Positions 8,075-18,555 are shown, counted from the stretch's first letter. The stretch: DNA of 64,000 nt from Pseudomonas vranovensis DSM 16006 (GCF_000425805.1 NZ_AUED01000002.1:580014-644013); one strand, 5' to 3'. The notes: generated by a model from the letters alone, not told the origin. Translations and numbers: made by a program.

Positions 8075-9157
8075 ATGGCCAGACCTGGATTTCGCCTCGC
8101 TGTGTTCGCCACCTTGCTGGCACTGGTGGTCGTTCTGCTCGGTGCCTACACCCGCCTCACCCATGCCGGCCTGGGTTGCCCCGACTGGCCTGGTTGCTAT
8201 GGCTTTATCAGCGTGCCCAAGACCGAGGCGCAGCTCGCTCATGCCGAGTTGCACTTCCCGGACACGCCAGTGGAAGCCCACAAGGGTCGCAACGAGATGG
8301 TCCACCGCTACTTTGCCGGCACGCTGGCGCTGGTGATTACCTTGCTCGCCTGGCAAGCCTGGCGCCGTCATGGACGCGAGGGACAACCTTATCGCCTGCC
8401 TTTGATGCTGCTGGGCGTGGTATTCGCCCAAGCGGCCTTCGGCATGTGGACGGTGACGCTCAAGCTGTGGCCGCAGGTGGTCACGGCGCATCTATTAGGG
8501 GGCTTTGCGACGTTGAGCCTGCTGTTTTTGCTGAGCCTGCGCCTGTCGCGGGCCTTCCCGCCCTTGCCCAGGCTCCCCTTGAGCGTGCGGCGGATCGCGG
8601 CCTTGGCCTTGCTGGTGGTGATCGGGCAGATCGCCCTGGGTGGCTGGGTGAGTGCCAACTACGCGGCAGTAGCCTGTATCGATCTGCCCACCTGCCACGG
8701 CCAGTGGTGGCCGCAGGCGGATTTCGCCAACGGCTTCCACCTGACCCAGCACATCGGCCCCAACTACCTGGGCGGGCAACTGGACAGTGATGCACGCACC
8801 GCCATTCATATCAGCCACCGCCTGGGCGCATTGATGGTCACCTGCGTGCTGTTGCTGCTGAGCTGGAAACTGCACCGTCACGGCCTGAGCAAGTTGGCGC
8901 GGCTGGTTCTGCTGGCGCTGGCCGTGCAGATTGGCCTGGGTATCAGCAATGTGCTGTTCCACCTGCCGCTTGCGGTCGCCGTGGCCCATAACGCAGGGGG
9001 CGCCATGTTGTTGTTGAGCATGGTGCTGGTCAATTACCGCATTCGCGTAGTGGCCAGGGCCAAGGCGCGCCGGGTAAGCCAGGGCTGGCGCCTGACGCCG
9101 CTTAACACGGGCGGTGTGGTTCATTATCTGGGAGATAACGCATGGCGACGCTTCTGA
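8075..9157 (+). CDS. ctaA: Heme A synthase
   Basis: A 360-residue, eight-helix membrane protein of the COX15/CtaA family that oxidises heme O to heme A. The start MARPGFRLAVFATLLALVVV gives the first helix. Conserved His-containing motifs are visible: TRLTHAGLGCPDWPGCYG, NEMVHRYFAG, VVTAHLLGGF, IHISHRLGAL and VAVAHNAGGAMLL. The paired cysteines of the extracytoplasmic loops (CPDWPGC and CIDLPTC) are present. Its last 16 bases overlap ctaB. Confidence 0.96.
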   Translation: MARPGFRLAVFATLLALVVVLLGAYTRLTHAGLGCPDWPGCYGFISVPKTEAQLAHAELHFPDTPVEAHKGRNEMVHRYFAGTLALVITLLAWQAWRRHGREGQPYRLPLMLLGVVFAQAAFGMWTVTLKLWPQVVTAHLLGGFATLSLLFLLSLRLSRAFPPLPRLPLSVRRIAALALLVVIGQIALGGWVSANYAAVACIDLPTCHGQWWPQADFANGFHLTQHIGPNYLGGQLDSDARTAIHISHRLGALMVTCVLLLLSWKLHRHGLSKLARLVLLALAVQIGLGISNVLFHLPLAVAVAHNAGGAMLLLSMVLVNYRIRVVARAKARRVSQGWRLTPLNTGGVVHYLGDNAWRRF

Positions 9158-10041
9158 GTGAGCGCAGACTGCAGGCAGGCTGGCGCGACTACCTGGAGCT
9201 GACCAAGCCCAAGGTGGTGGTACTGATGTTGATCACCTCAATGGTGGGCATGTTCCTCGCCACCCGCGCCGGCGTACCGTGGACGGTGCTGCTGTTTGGC
9301 AACCTGGGCATCGCCTGCTGCGCCGGTGCGGCAGCAGCGGTGAATCATGTGGTCGACCGGCGCATCGATGCCTTGATGGCCCGTACCCATAAAAGGCCCC
9401 TGGTCGAAGGACGGGTAGCGCCCGCTGCGGCGCTGATCTTTGCCTTGCTGCTGGCGCTGTCGGGCATGGCCTTGCTGCTGGTATTCACCAACGCCCTCAC
9501 CGCCTGGCTGACACTGGCCTCGTTGCTGGGCTACGCGGTGATCTATACCGGCTTTCTGAAACGTGCCACGCCGCAGAATATCGTCATCGGCGGCCTGGCC
9601 GGGGCGGCGCCACCACTGTTGGGCTGGGTAGCGATCAGCGGGCACATCAGTGCCGAGCCATTGCTGCTGGTGCTGATCATCTTTGCCTGGACCCCGCCAC
9701 ACTTCTGGGCCCTGGCCATCCACCGCAAGGAAGAGTACGCCAAGGCGGATATCCCGATGCTGCCGGTGACCCACGGCGAGCACTACACCAAAGTGCATAT
9801 CCTGCTGTATACCCTGGTGCTGCTGGCGGTCAGCCTGCTGCCCTTTGTCATTCACATGAGCGGTTTGCTGTACCTGGCCTGCGCCGTGGTGCTGGGCGCG
9901 CGCTTCCTGCAATGGGCCTGGGTGTTGTACCGTGGCAGCCGGCCGCACGCGGCGATCAAGACCTTCAAGTACTCTATCTGGTACCTGTTCCTGCTGTTCA
10001 TCGCGCTGCTTGTAGATCACTACCTACTGTTGAACCTATGA
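9142..10041 (+). CDS. ctaB: Protoheme IX farnesyltransferase (heme O synthase)
   Basis: A 299-residue UbiA-family membrane prenyltransferase that attaches farnesyl to heme B, giving heme O for CtaA. The first Asp-rich motif NHVVDRRIDALMARTHKRPL and the loop WTPPHFWALAIHRKEEYAKADIPMLPV are diagnostic. A GGAGATAACGC site precedes the ATG inside the end of ctaA. The stop shares ATGA with the next gene, indicating translational coupling. cyoE is an alternative name; the context with ctaA and coxABC favours ctaB. Confidence 0.96.
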   Translation: MATLLSERRLQAGWRDYLELTKPKVVVLMLITSMVGMFLATRAGVPWTVLLFGNLGIACCAGAAAAVNHVVDRRIDALMARTHKRPLVEGRVAPAAALIFALLLALSGMALLLVFTNALTAWLTLASLLGYAVIYTGFLKRATPQNIVIGGLAGAAPPLLGWVAISGHISAEPLLLVLIIFAWTPPHFWALAIHRKEEYAKADIPMLPVTHGEHYTKVHILLYTLVLLAVSLLPFVIHMSGLLYLACAVVLGARFLQWAWVLYRGSRPHAAIKTFKYSIWYLFLLFIALLVDHYLLLNL

Positions 10042-10670
10042 CTCGAACCCAGAAAACCGTCTTCATCCTCGTTGCCCTGGTCGCCGTGATCCTCGGGCTT
10101 ACCGTCAACAAGGTGCTCAATGGCCGCAGCGAGGGCAACCCCACCGAGCTGATCGACGCCGGCATCATTTTGCTGCCGCAAAGCCGCACCGTACCGAGCC
10201 TGGAGATGACCGACGAGAAGGGTCAGGCCGTGGCGGTGGATGAGCTCAAGGACAAGTGGTCGCTGCTGTTTTTCGGCTACACCTTCTGCCCGGACATCTG
10301 CCCGACCACCCTCGCCCAGTTGCGCCAGGTGAAAAGCGAATTGCCCAAGGAAGCGGCCGATCGGTTGCAGGTCATTTTGGTCAGCGTTGACCCCAACCGC
10401 GACACGCCGACGCAGTTGCAGCAGTACCTGGGCTATTTCGACAAGGATTTCCGTGGCCTGACCGGCTCACTGGAAAACATTCAGAAACTGGCCAACGCGG
10501 TGAGCATTCCGTTCATTCCGGCCGATACCAGCAAGCCGAACTACACGGTCGATCACAGCGGCAACCTGGCGGTGATCGGGCCGGATGGCAAGCAGCGCGG
10601 GTTCATTCGTGCGCCGTTCAACAACCAGAAGCTGGTTGCTCAGTTGCCTGGCTTGGTTAAGCGGGACTAA
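10038..10670 (+). CDS. Sco1/SenC family copper chaperone
   Basis: A 210-residue protein with an N-terminal membrane anchor (about 7-24) and a thioredoxin-fold domain. The copper site is complete: CPDIC with cysteines 84 and 88, and His172 in VDHSGN. Sco proteins metallate or reduce the CuA site of CoxB. It overlaps ctaB by four bases (ATGA) and ends the cox cluster, just before a perfect palindrome. Confidence 0.95.
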   Translation: MTRTQKTVFILVALVAVILGLTVNKVLNGRSEGNPTELIDAGIILLPQSRTVPSLEMTDEKGQAVAVDELKDKWSLLFFGYTFCPDICPTTLAQLRQVKSELPKEAADRLQVILVSVDPNRDTPTQLQQYLGYFDKDFRGLTGSLENIQKLANAVSIPFIPADTSKPNYTVDHSGNLAVIGPDGKQRGFIRAPFNNQKLVAQLPGLVKRD

Positions 10671-10673
10671 AAA

Positions 10674-10726
10674 AATCGCGGGGCAAGCCCGCTCCTACCG
10701 TGTAGGAGCGGGCTTGCCCCGCGATT
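10674..10726. repeat. REP-type palindrome, copy 1
   Basis: Perfect 25-bp inverted arms (10674-10698 and 10702-10726) with a 3-base loop, CGT. The arm contains GCGGGGCAAGCCCGCTCCTA, a typical P. putida-group REP core. It sits between the convergent stops of the Sco1 gene (10670) and metQ (10737) and probably works as a bidirectional terminator or mRNA-stabilising hairpin. A near-identical copy lies at 19527-19576. Confidence 0.88.
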
Positions 10727-10736
10727 GATTACAGCA

Positions 10737-11507
10737 TCAGAACGCCGGCTTGACCGCGCCTTTGTACTTCTCTTCGATGAACTTCTTCACTTCCGGAGTG
10801 TGCAGGGCTGCAACCAGCTTCTTCACCGCGTCGGCATCCTTGTTGTCTTCACGGGTTACCAGAATGTTCACGTAAGGCGAGTCGCTGCCTTCGATGACCA
10901 GTGCGTCCTTTTCAGGGTTCAGCTTGGCTTCCAGCGCGTAATTGGTGTTGATCAGCGCCAGGTCGACCTGGGTCAGCACGCGCGGGATGGTCGCCGCTTC
11001 CAGCTCACGGAACTTGAGGTTCTTGCTGTTCTCGGTGATGTCCTTGACGGTGGACAGGATGTTGGTGTTGTCCTTGAGCTTGATCACACCGGACTTGTCC
11101 AGCAGCAACAGGGCACGGCCGCCGTTGGTGGCATCGTTGGGGATGACCACGGTGGCGGTCGATGGCAGCTCGTCGAGCTTCTTGTACTTGCTGGAGTACG
11201 CGCCCAGGGGCTCCAGGTGGACACCGGCAACGCTGACCAGGTGAGTGCCCTTGGCCTTGTTGAACTCATCCAGGTACGGTTGGTGCTGGAAGAAGTTGGC
11301 GTCCAGGCGTTTTTCGGCAACCTGTACGTTCGGCTGGATGTAGTCGGTGAACACTTTCACCTTCAGGTCCACGCCTTCTTTGGCCAGGGCCGGTTTGACG
11401 AACTCGAGGATCTCGGCGTGCGGCACCGGGGTGGCGGCCACGGTCAGGGTCTCGGCCTGGGCGGAGAAGGCCGCGACGGCGGCAACAACAGCAAGCAGCT
11501 TTTTCAT
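10737..11507 (-). CDS. metQ: D-methionine ABC transporter substrate-binding protein
   Basis: A 256-residue NlpA/MetQ family protein. The ATG at 11507 has AAGGAG eight bases upstream; the TTG one codon earlier is unlikely. The signal peptide ends near SAQA-E and there is no lipobox Cys, so it is a soluble periplasmic binding protein rather than a lipoprotein. Motifs LTVAATPVPHAEIL and the VDLALINTNYALEA block fit the family. Third gene of metNIQ. The ligand (methionine isomers or a related sulfur compound) is inferred from family. Confidence 0.92.
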   Translation of the reverse strand: MKKLLAVVAAVAAFSAQAETLTVAATPVPHAEILEFVKPALAKEGVDLKVKVFTDYIQPNVQVAEKRLDANFFQHQPYLDEFNKAKGTHLVSVAGVHLEPLGAYSSKYKKLDELPSTATVVIPNDATNGGRALLLLDKSGVIKLKDNTNILSTVKDITENSKNLKFRELEAATIPRVLTQVDLALINTNYALEAKLNPEKDALVIEGSDSPYVNILVTREDNKDADAVKKLVAALHTPEVKKFIEEKYKGAVKPAF

Positions 11508-11569
11508 CAAATCACTCCTTGTGAGGGCCGGTCCGGCCCCCGGTGCGTCGGCGTCGCCGACCCATGGGG

Positions 11570-12241
11570 TTACTTACGGGAAAAATGCACAACCAGTTTG
11601 TCGCCCACGCTCTGCAGTACTTGAACCAGGATCAGCAGCAGGACCACGGTGACAATCATGACGTCGGTCTGGAAGCGTTGGTAACCAAAGCGGATCGCCA
11701 GGTCACCCAGGCCGCCGGCACCCACTACACCGGCCATTGCGGTGTAGGACACCAGGGTGATGGCGGTGACGGTGATGGCCGCGAAGATACCCGGGCGGGC
11801 CTCCGGCAGCAGGGCGTTCATGATGATCTGGCGAGTGGTGGCGCCCATCGACTGGGTCGCTTCGATAATGCCGCGGTCCACCTCGCGCAGGGCGGTTTCC
11901 ACCAGGCGGGCGAAGAACGGCGTGGCACCGACTACCAGCGGCGGGATGGCCCCGGCGACACCCAGCGAGGTGCCGGTAATCAGCACCGTGAACGGAATCA
12001 TCACGATCAGCAGGATGATGAACGGCAACGAGCGCAGGATGTTGACCACCAGCGACAACAGGGCATACACGCCCTTCTGTTCGAACAATTGACGTGGGCC
12101 GCACAGGAACAGCAGCACACCCAAGGGCAGGCCCAGCAGCACGGTAAAGAACAGTGAGCCGAACAGCATGATCATGGTATCGACGGTGGCCAGCCAGATT
12201 TCAGCCCAGTCGACGTTGGCAAAGAAACTCAGGAATTCCAT
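11570..12241 (-). CDS. metI: Methionine ABC transporter permease
   Basis: A 223-residue membrane permease with about five helices and the EAA-type loop around EVDRGIIEATQSMGATTRQII, which docks to MetN. The ATG overlaps the metN stop by one base (TAATG), so expression is coupled. Sixty-two bases separate it from metQ. Confidence 0.95.
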   Translation of the reverse strand: MEFLSFFANVDWAEIWLATVDTMIMLFGSLFFTVLLGLPLGVLLFLCGPRQLFEQKGVYALLSLVVNILRSLPFIILLIVMIPFTVLITGTSLGVAGAIPPLVVGATPFFARLVETALREVDRGIIEATQSMGATTRQIIMNALLPEARPGIFAAITVTAITLVSYTAMAGVVGAGGLGDLAIRFGYQRFQTDVMIVTVVLLLILVQVLQSVGDKLVVHFSRK

Positions 12242-13248
12242 TAACGCAGTACCTCCATATGAACATCAGCCGCTGTGAAGCGGGCAAACGCCGCTTCCAT
12301 GTCGCCGCCGGTGACGGCCAGGGTCAGCTGCCCATAAGGGGTGTCTTTGATGCGGTCGATGCGGCCCGCGAGGATGCTGTAGTCCACACCGGTTTCCCGG
12401 GCCACGGTGCCCAGCAGCGGCGCGTAGGTAGCGTCGCCCTGAAAGGTCAGGCGGATGATTCGGCCTGGCACGTGGGCGAAGTCGTCGCGCTGCTCGGCTT
12501 CGTCGATCTGCTCGTCTTCCTGGACGAAACGCTTGGTGGTCGGGTGTTGCGGGTGCAGGAACACATCGGCAACCGGGCCCATCTCGACGATCTTCCCGGC
12601 GTCCATGACGGCCACGCAGTCGCAGACCCGGCGGATCACGTCCATTTCATGGGTGATCAGTACGATGGTCAGCTTCAGCTCGCGGTTGATCTCGGCCAGC
12701 AATTGCAGCACTGAGGCAGTCGTTTGCGGGTCGAGCGCACTGGTGGCCTCGTCGCACAGCAGGATCTTCGGCTTGGTGGCCAAGGCGCGGGCGATGCCGA
12801 CGCGCTGCTTCTGGCCGCCAGACAACTGCGCAGGATACTTCCTGGCATGGTCGGAAAGACCAACGCGGGCCAGCAATTCGTTGACGCGGGCGTCGATGTC
12901 CTTGCGCGACAGCTCGCCGGCCAGGGTCAGTGGCAGGGCGACGTTGTCGGCCACGGTCTTGGAGGCCAGCAAGTTGAAGTGCTGGAAGATCATCCCGACT
13001 TGTTGGCGAAAACGACGCAGGTCGTTGGCATTGAACGCGGTGACGTCTTCACCATCGACAATGATCTTGCCGCCGCTTGGCGCTTCAAGGCGGTTGATCA
13101 GGCGCAGCAGGGTACTTTTACCGGCGCCGGAATGGCCGATCAGGCCGAACACCTGGCCGTCTTCGACACTCAGGTTGGTCGGGTGCAGCGCGGGGATGTC
13201 CCTACCGGCGACGCGGTAGGTTTTATGCACATTTTGAAACTCGATCAC
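12241..13248 (-). CDS. metN: Methionine ABC transporter ATP-binding protein
   Basis: A 335-residue ABC ATPase that starts with GTG ([17 protein letters not shown]) after an AAGG site. Walker A is GHSGAGKST near residue 38, the signature is LSGGQKQR, and Walker B is [12 protein letters not shown]. The C-terminal 80 or so residues form the NIL domain that senses methionine in this family. First gene of the metNIQ operon; its promoter must lie in the 225 bases shared with katE. Confidence 0.95.
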   Translation of the reverse strand: MIEFQNVHKTYRVAGRDIPALHPTNLSVEDGQVFGLIGHSGAGKSTLLRLINRLEAPSGGKIIVDGEDVTAFNANDLRRFRQQVGMIFQHFNLLASKTVADNVALPLTLAGELSRKDIDARVNELLARVGLSDHARKYPAQLSGGQKQRVGIARALATKPKILLCDEATSALDPQTTASVLQLLAEINRELKLTIVLITHEMDVIRRVCDCVAVMDAGKIVEMGPVADVFLHPQHPTTKRFVQEDEQIDEAEQRDDFAHVPGRIIRLTFQGDATYAPLLGTVARETGVDYSILAGRIDRIKDTPYGQLTLAVTGGDMEAAFARFTAADVHMEVLR

Positions 13249-13473
13249 GTAGCGAACCTTGTGGGGCGCATGGAAATTTGGTCAGCGGTTAGCCGGGCGC
13301 GCATTTTAGCCTGTTCGTATAGAGGTTCTTAGCATTTATTTCGTAATAGACCAATGCTACGGGAATATCACGATCAGTGGTCAATCCGAATGAACGCTCG
13401 CAGGGCCTGGCCAGTCACTACTGAAAGGGCCCGCCGTGGGGTCGAACCAAGACTGATCGAGGAGAGCGTTCCA
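13249..13473. promoter_or_regulatory. Divergent metN/katE regulatory gap
   Basis: A 225-base divergent region. It is AT-rich around 13305-13360 (for example TTAGCATTTATTTCGTAATAG), where both promoters probably lie. I could not assign a firm -10/-35 pair to either gene. Confidence 0.4.
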
Positions 13474-15612
13474 ATGCCCAGCAAGAAGAATCCGCCCAAG
13501 GAAAGTCAACTGGCCGGCACCCAGACGCCGGACCGGGCCAACACCAACGCCAAGCTGCAGAGCCTGGAAGGCTTTCGTAGCGACGCCACCGGCCAGGCCT
13601 TGCGCACCAACCAGGGCGTCAAGGTCGCCGACAACCAGAACACCTTGAAGGCCGGGGACCGTGGGCCATCGTTGCTGGAAGACTTCATCATGCGTGAGAA
13701 GATCACGCACTTTGACCACGAGCGTATTCCTGAGCGCATCGTCCATGCCCGGGGTACCGGTGCCCATGGCTACTTCCAGGCCTACCAGTCCCATGCAGCG
13801 CTGACCAAGGCGGGGTTCCTGCAGGACCCGGAGAAAATCACCCCGGTATTCGTACGCTTTTCCACCGTCCAGGGGCCACGCGGCTCTGGCGATACCGTGC
13901 GCGATGTGCGCGGCTTTGCGGTGAAGTTCTTTACTGAGGAAGGCAACTTCGACCTGGTGGGCAACAACATGCCAGTGTTTTTCATCCAGGATGCGATCAA
14001 GTTCCCCGACTTCGTCCATGCAGTAAAACCCGAGCCCCACAACGAAATGCCGACTGGCGGCTCGGCCCATGACACGTTCTGGGACTTCGTCTCGCTGGTG
14101 CCGGAGTCGGCGCACATGGTGATCTGGGCGATGTCCGACCGGGCCATCCCGAAAAGCCTGCGCACCATGCAGGGCTTTGGCGTGCACACGTTTCGCATGA
14201 TCAACGCCAAGGGCGAGTCGCACTTCGTCAAGTTTCACTGGAAGCCCAAGGCGGGTGTCTGTTCGCTGCTCTGGGACGAAGCGCAGAAGCTGGCCGGCAA
14301 GGACACTGACTATCACCGTCGTGACTTGTGGGAAGCCATTGAAACCGGCAACTACCCGGAATGGGAGTTCGGCGTGCAGATCGTGCCGGAGGCGGATGAG
14401 CACAAGTTCGACTTCGACTTGCTCGACCCGACCAAGATCATTCCTGAAGAGCTGGTGCCGGTGACGCCGTTGGGCAAGATGGTGCTCGACCGCAACCCCG
14501 ACAATTTTTTTGCTGAAACCGAACAGGTTGCCTTCTGCCCCGGGCATATTGTCCCTGGCATCGACTTTTCCAACGATCCGCTGTTACAGGGCCGGCTGTT
14601 TTCCTACACCGATACCCAGATCAGCCGCCTGGGCGGACCGAACTTCCATGAGATACCGATCAACCGCCCGCTTGCGCCGAATCACAACGGCCAGCGCGAC
14701 GCGCAGCACCGAGTGACGCTGGACAAGGGGCGGGCCTCGTACGAGCCGAATTCAATCGATGGTGGTTGGCCGAAGGAAACACCACCGGCGACCAGCGATG
14801 GCGGCTTCGAGTCGTACCCTGAACGGATCGAGGCGCACAAGGTACGCCAGCGCAGCCCCTCGTTTGCCGACCATTTCTCGCAGGCACGGTTATTCTTCAA
14901 CAGCATGAGCAAGACTGAGCAGGAGCACATCATCAGTGCCTACAGTTTCGAGCTGGGCAAGGTGGAGCGCGAGCACATCCGCGCCCGGGAAGTGAACGAG
15001 ATCCTCGCCAATATCGACCTGAAGCTGGCAAAGCGGGTGGCCGAGAACCTCGGCTTGCCTGCGCCGAAAAAAGGCACGGTGCAGGTTCCCGAGACCCGCC
15101 TGAAGCAATCCCCTGCGCTGAGTCAGTTGAACCTGCTGGGCGAGGGAATCAAGGGGCGCAAGGTCGCGGTGCTGGTCGCCGATGGGGTGGACGGCGACAG
15201 TGTCGATGGGCTGGTCAAGGCGCTGGAGGCTGAAAGTGCCCAGATCAAGCTGCTTGGCCCGACCTCGGCGGCGGTCAAGACCGCCCAGGGCAAGGCGTTG
15301 GTGGTGGACGCTTCGATGGAGGGGCTGCCCTCGGTGGCATTCGATGCGGTGTGGGTGCCAGCCGGCAAGGCGTCGTTGCAGGCGCTGTCGGGCAACGGCG
15401 TGGCGCTGCATTTTCTGCTCGAAGCCTACAAGCACCTCAAGCCGATGGGCTTGGCCAAAGAGGCCCAGGCATTGCTCGACAGCTTGGGATTGAAAACCGA
15501 TAGCGGTTTGCTCTTGGGCGACGACCCGAAAACCTTCCAGGCGTTCATCCAGGCCATCAGCAAGCATCGGGTGTGGGAGCGGGAGGCTGCAGCCCAGGCG
15601 ATACCGGCCTAG
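13474..15612 (+). CDS. katE: Monofunctional large-subunit catalase (HPII type)
   Basis: A 712-residue clade II catalase that dismutates H2O2 in the cytoplasm. [10 protein letters not shown] is chosen because GAGGAG lies nine bases upstream; upstream in-frame starts lack a site. The catalytic His is in [15 protein letters not shown], the distal Asn in [11 protein letters not shown], and the heme-ligand Tyr in [14 protein letters not shown]. The last 150 residues form the flavodoxin/DJ-1-like domain of large catalases ([17 protein letters not shown]). In pseudomonads this enzyme is usually stationary-phase induced; that is family knowledge. Confidence 0.95.
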   Translation: MPSKKNPPKESQLAGTQTPDRANTNAKLQSLEGFRSDATGQALRTNQGVKVADNQNTLKAGDRGPSLLEDFIMREKITHFDHERIPERIVHARGTGAHGYFQAYQSHAALTKAGFLQDPEKITPVFVRFSTVQGPRGSGDTVRDVRGFAVKFFTEEGNFDLVGNNMPVFFIQDAIKFPDFVHAVKPEPHNEMPTGGSAHDTFWDFVSLVPESAHMVIWAMSDRAIPKSLRTMQGFGVHTFRMINAKGESHFVKFHWKPKAGVCSLLWDEAQKLAGKDTDYHRRDLWEAIETGNYPEWEFGVQIVPEADEHKFDFDLLDPTKIIPEELVPVTPLGKMVLDRNPDNFFAETEQVAFCPGHIVPGIDFSNDPLLQGRLFSYTDTQISRLGGPNFHEIPINRPLAPNHNGQRDAQHRVTLDKGRASYEPNSIDGGWPKETPPATSDGGFESYPERIEAHKVRQRSPSFADHFSQARLFFNSMSKTEQEHIISAYSFELGKVEREHIRAREVNEILANIDLKLAKRVAENLGLPAPKKGTVQVPETRLKQSPALSQLNLLGEGIKGRKVAVLVADGVDGDSVDGLVKALEAESAQIKLLGPTSAAVKTAQGKALVVDASMEGLPSVAFDAVWVPAGKASLQALSGNGVALHFLLEAYKHLKPMGLAKEAQALLDSLGLKTDSGLLLGDDPKTFQAFIQAISKHRVWEREAAAQAIPA

Positions 15613-15622
15613 GGGCTGGATC

Positions 15623-15644
15623 CGGGTGCCCGCGTGGGCACCCG
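15623..15644. terminator. Hairpin at the end of katE
   Basis: A perfect 9-bp stem, CGGGTGCCC and GGGCACCCG, with a GCGT loop lies between the katE stop and the convergent lipoprotein gene. There is no T-run, so termination may be Rho-assisted or the hairpin may protect 3' ends of both mRNAs. Confidence 0.55.
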
Positions 15645-15649
15645 ATCAC

Positions 15650-16363
15650 TCATGGACGGCGAGGTATCAACACCACCTGGGCAGGCTGGTCGCGATGGAT
15701 TTCGTGGGACTGCTCAAGGGCGAATGCGCTATCGAGCTTGTTCACGCGCTTGCTCAGCAAGGTCTTGAGCCACGGTGCGTCATCTTTGCGCGGCACCTGG
15801 AACACCACGTCGCATTGATAATTCACCACATCGGCGGCGATATCATCGAGTTGCTTGCGCATCTGAGCAATGTTGCGCGTCTTCAGTGCGATGACGGTGC
15901 TCGGTGCGGTCGGGTCGATTACCCGGGTCTTGGGCCGGGCTTCGGCAGCCTTGAGAGCCGCTTCGGCTTTTTCCAGTTCGGCCTTGCGGGCCTGGGCAAT
16001 GGCACCGTTGACCCCTCCGGTGAGTGCCGGTGCCTTGGGCATCAGCGCACGGGCACGGCTCAGCGCGGTGGCTGCGGCATTGACGTCGCCCTTCTGCAGG
16101 ACGATCTGGCTGCGTTGCAGATACGCTTCGGCCAACTGGCGCTGGTATTGCTCGACACGGCTGTCGTTGGGCGCCTGGGCCTGCAGCGCGGCCAACTGGT
16201 CTTCAGCGGTGGCCAGCTCGCTGCTGGCAATGCTTTGCTCCAACTGCTGCCAGGCATCGGCCTGAGCAGGGATTGCGGCGTTGTCGGCCGGGGTGCTGGA
16301 GCACGCCGCCAGGATCAGGGAAAACGCGGCAAGGAGCAGATAACGGGAGGCGAACGGCTTCAT
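15650..16363 (-). CDS. Putative lipoprotein with helical repeats, next to znuB
   Basis: A 237-residue protein with a signal peptide and lipobox LAAC (Cys21), so it should be lipidated. Residues 40-165 are Ala/Gln/Leu-rich helices of TPR-like character (QLAEAYLQRSQIVLQKGDVNAAATALSRARALMP is split over two helices). The C-terminal 60 residues contain VVFQVPRKDDAPWLKTLL. It is downstream of znuB on the same strand, a placement also seen in P. aeruginosa. Its function is unknown; a link to zinc uptake is only positional. Confidence 0.8.
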   Translation of the reverse strand: MKPFASRYLLLAAFSLILAACSSTPADNAAIPAQADAWQQLEQSIASSELATAEDQLAALQAQAPNDSRVEQYQRQLAEAYLQRSQIVLQKGDVNAAATALSRARALMPKAPALTGGVNGAIAQARKAELEKAEAALKAAEARPKTRVIDPTAPSTVIALKTRNIAQMRKQLDDIAADVVNYQCDVVFQVPRKDDAPWLKTLLSKRVNKLDSAFALEQSHEIHRDQPAQVVLIPRRP

Positions 16364-16492
16364 TCCTGCGACTCTCTATTTGCGCAAAAAGCGAGCAAGT
16401 CTACACCCAGTCCGCAGACTCGAAAATAATTCTTGAGGCCCTGCATGATTTACAGGCTGCAGGATGCAACCGCTGGGGCTGCACCCTGCGGG

Positions 16493-17275
16493 TCAGCGCC
16501 GGGGCCAGGCCAGGCTCAGCAAGAATAGCACTGCCGCACAGACCACGATCGACGGGCCGGCCGGCGTGTCCTTGAACCAGGACAGCGCCAGGCCGCCGCA
16601 GACGGCCGTGACGCCAAGCAGGCTGGCGCCCAGGGCCATTTGCTCGGGCGAGCGGGCGTGGCGCTGGGCCGCAGCGGCCGGGATGATCAGCAGCGAAGTG
16701 ATCAGTAGCACGCCGACGATCTTCATCGCCACGGCGATCACCACCGCAATCAACAACATCAGTGCCAGGCGCAGCGCCGCCACCGGCAGGCCTTCGACCA
16801 TGGCCAGCTCTTCATGCACGGTCACGGCCAGCAGTGGCCGCCACAGCGCCACCAGCAGCAGTAGCACTGCGGCGCTGCCACCGAGGATCCAGACCAGGTC
16901 GCCCGGGCTGATCGCCAGCAGGTCGCCGAACAGGTAAGCCATCAGGTCGATGCGCACATCATGCATGAAGCTCAAAACTACCAGGCCCAGCGACAGGGTG
17001 CTCGGGGCGAGAATCCCCAGCAGGGTGTCGGATGCCAGCGGTTGGCGTTGTTGCAGGGTCACCAGCAGGATCGCCAGCAGCAAACATCCGACCGTGACCG
17101 CCAGCGCCGGGCTGATGTCCAGCACGAAGCCCAGGGCCACGCCCAGCAGCGCGGCGTGAGACAGGGTGTCGCCAAAATAGGCCATGCGTCGCCAAACCAC
17201 GAAGGAGCCCAGCGGGCCGGCAACCACGGCCAGGGCCAGGCCTGCGAGCAGGGCGTAGAGCAGAAAATCAGCCAT
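16493..17275 (-). CDS. znuB: Zinc ABC transporter permease
   Basis: A 260-residue ABC-3 family permease with about eight helices; motifs [21 protein letters not shown] and [14 protein letters not shown] are characteristic. The start [12 protein letters not shown] is chosen because it lies at the first hydrophobic segment and overlaps the znuC stop by eight bases, the expected coupling. It moves Zn2+ across the inner membrane with ZnuC and ZnuA. Confidence 0.95.
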   Translation of the reverse strand: MADFLLYALLAGLALAVVAGPLGSFVVWRRMAYFGDTLSHAALLGVALGFVLDISPALAVTVGCLLLAILLVTLQQRQPLASDTLLGILAPSTLSLGLVVLSFMHDVRIDLMAYLFGDLLAISPGDLVWILGGSAAVLLLLVALWRPLLAVTVHEELAMVEGLPVAALRLALMLLIAVVIAVAMKIVGVLLITSLLIIPAAAAQRHARSPEQMALGASLLGVTAVCGGLALSWFKDTPAGPSIVVCAAVLFLLSLAWPRR

Positions 17276-18047
17276 GCTTGCAGTGTTCTCCGTGTACGTG
17301 CCCGCCTTGGGCCGGGGTAACCACCGAACCATGCAGGTCATGGGCGTGGTCGTGATGGTGATGGTAGATCGCAAGGCTTGGTGCATTGCTGCCGAACAGC
17401 TCGACAAAGGCCGGGTCGCCGCTGACCTGCTCCGGGTGCCCGGAGCAGCAGACGTGGCGGTTCAGGCAGACCACCTGGTCGGTGGTGCTCATGACCAGGT
17501 GCAGGTCATGGGAAACCATCAGCACGCCGCAGCCGTGGCGGTCGCGCAGGCGAGTGATCAAGCTGTACAACTCGGCCTGGCCAGCCACATCGACACCTTG
17601 CACCGGTTCGTCGAGCACCAGCAGTTCAGGCTCGCGCAGCAGCGCACGAGCCAGCAGCACGCGCTGCATCTCGCCGCCGGAAATGTTCTGGATCGGGCTG
17701 TCGATCACCTGTTCGGCGCCGACCTCATTGAGTGCCGCCAGCGCTGCGGCCCGATCTACACCCGGTACCAGACGCAAAAAGCGCAGTACCGACAGTGGCA
17801 GCGTTGCATCCACCTGCAGCTTTTGCGGCATGTAGCCGATGCGCAGTCGCGGTTTGCGCCAGACTTTGCCGGTGTGCGGCTTGAGCAGGCCGAGTACGGC
17901 ACGCACCAGGGTGGTCTTGCCGGCGCCATTGGGGCCGATCAGGGTTACGATTTGCCCGGGCTCCACCGCCAGGTCAATGCTGTCGAGCACCGCCTGGCCG
18001 GAGAAGGCCACGCCAACCTGTTCAAGGCGAATCAACGCGTTGCTCAT
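17268..18047 (-). CDS. znuC: Zinc ABC transporter ATP-binding protein
   Basis: A 259-residue ABC ATPase. Walker [10 protein letters not shown] lies near residue 38; the signature is [16 protein letters not shown] and Walker [13 protein letters not shown]. The C-terminal tail is His-rich ([12 protein letters not shown], later HGEHCKHG), a frequent feature of zinc importers that may bind Zn. Its ATG overlaps the zur stop by one base. Confidence 0.96.
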   Translation of the reverse strand: MSNALIRLEQVGVAFSGQAVLDSIDLAVEPGQIVTLIGPNGAGKTTLVRAVLGLLKPHTGKVWRKPRLRIGYMPQKLQVDATLPLSVLRFLRLVPGVDRAAALAALNEVGAEQVIDSPIQNISGGEMQRVLLARALLREPELLVLDEPVQGVDVAGQAELYSLITRLRDRHGCGVLMVSHDLHLVMSTTDQVVCLNRHVCCSGHPEQVSGDPAFVELFGSNAPSLAIYHHHHDHAHDLHGSVVTPAQGGHVHGEHCKHG

Positions 18048-18529
18048 CAGGCGCTCCGACAGTTGCCGCACAGGCCGACGACTTCGACGGTCTGCGTTTC
18101 GACGCTGAACCCGACGTCCTTGGCGCTGGCAACGATGGCGTCGCTGATGCTGGTCTGCTCAAGCTCGATCGCTACATGGCACGCGCGGCAGATCAGGAAC
18201 TGGCCCTGGTGGGCATGTTCCGGGTGGCTGCAGCCCATGAACGCGTTAAGCGACGCGATACGGTGCACCAGGCTGTTTTCCAGGAGAAAATCCAGGGCGC
18301 GGTAGACCGTGGGCGGTGCTGCCCGGCGACCGTCCTGCTCGCTCAGTACGGCGAGGATGTCGTAGGCGCCCAGTGGCTTGTGGCTCTGCCAGACCAGCTC
18401 CAGCACACGGCGGCGCAAGGCAGTCAGGCGCAGGCCCTGGCGCGCGCACAGGGCATCGGCCTCGGCCAGGGCGCTGTGTACGCAATGGGAGTGGTCGTGG
18501 GGGCGGTTGGCCAGCGGGGTTTTAGGCAT
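18047..18529 (-). CDS. zur: Zinc uptake regulator, Fur family
   Basis: A 160-residue Fur-family repressor. A winged helix covers about residues 28-90 ([21 protein letters not shown]). Structural Zn cysteines are in CRAC (after GQFLI) and CGNC near the C-terminus; regulatory-site His/Cys are in [10 protein letters not shown]. When Zn-loaded it should repress the divergent znuA and its own operon zur-znuC-znuB. It is the first gene of that operon, with only 57 bases to znuA. P. aeruginosa calls the orthologue np20. Confidence 0.94.
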   Translation of the reverse strand: MPKTPLANRPHDHSHCVHSALAEADALCARQGLRLTALRRRVLELVWQSHKPLGAYDILAVLSEQDGRRAAPPTVYRALDFLLENSLVHRIASLNAFMGCSHPEHAHQGQFLICRACHVAIELEQTSISDAIVASAKDVGFSVETQTVEVVGLCGNCRSA

Positions 18530-18555
18530 GGGCAGCGACGCTTCTGATTAGAGAC

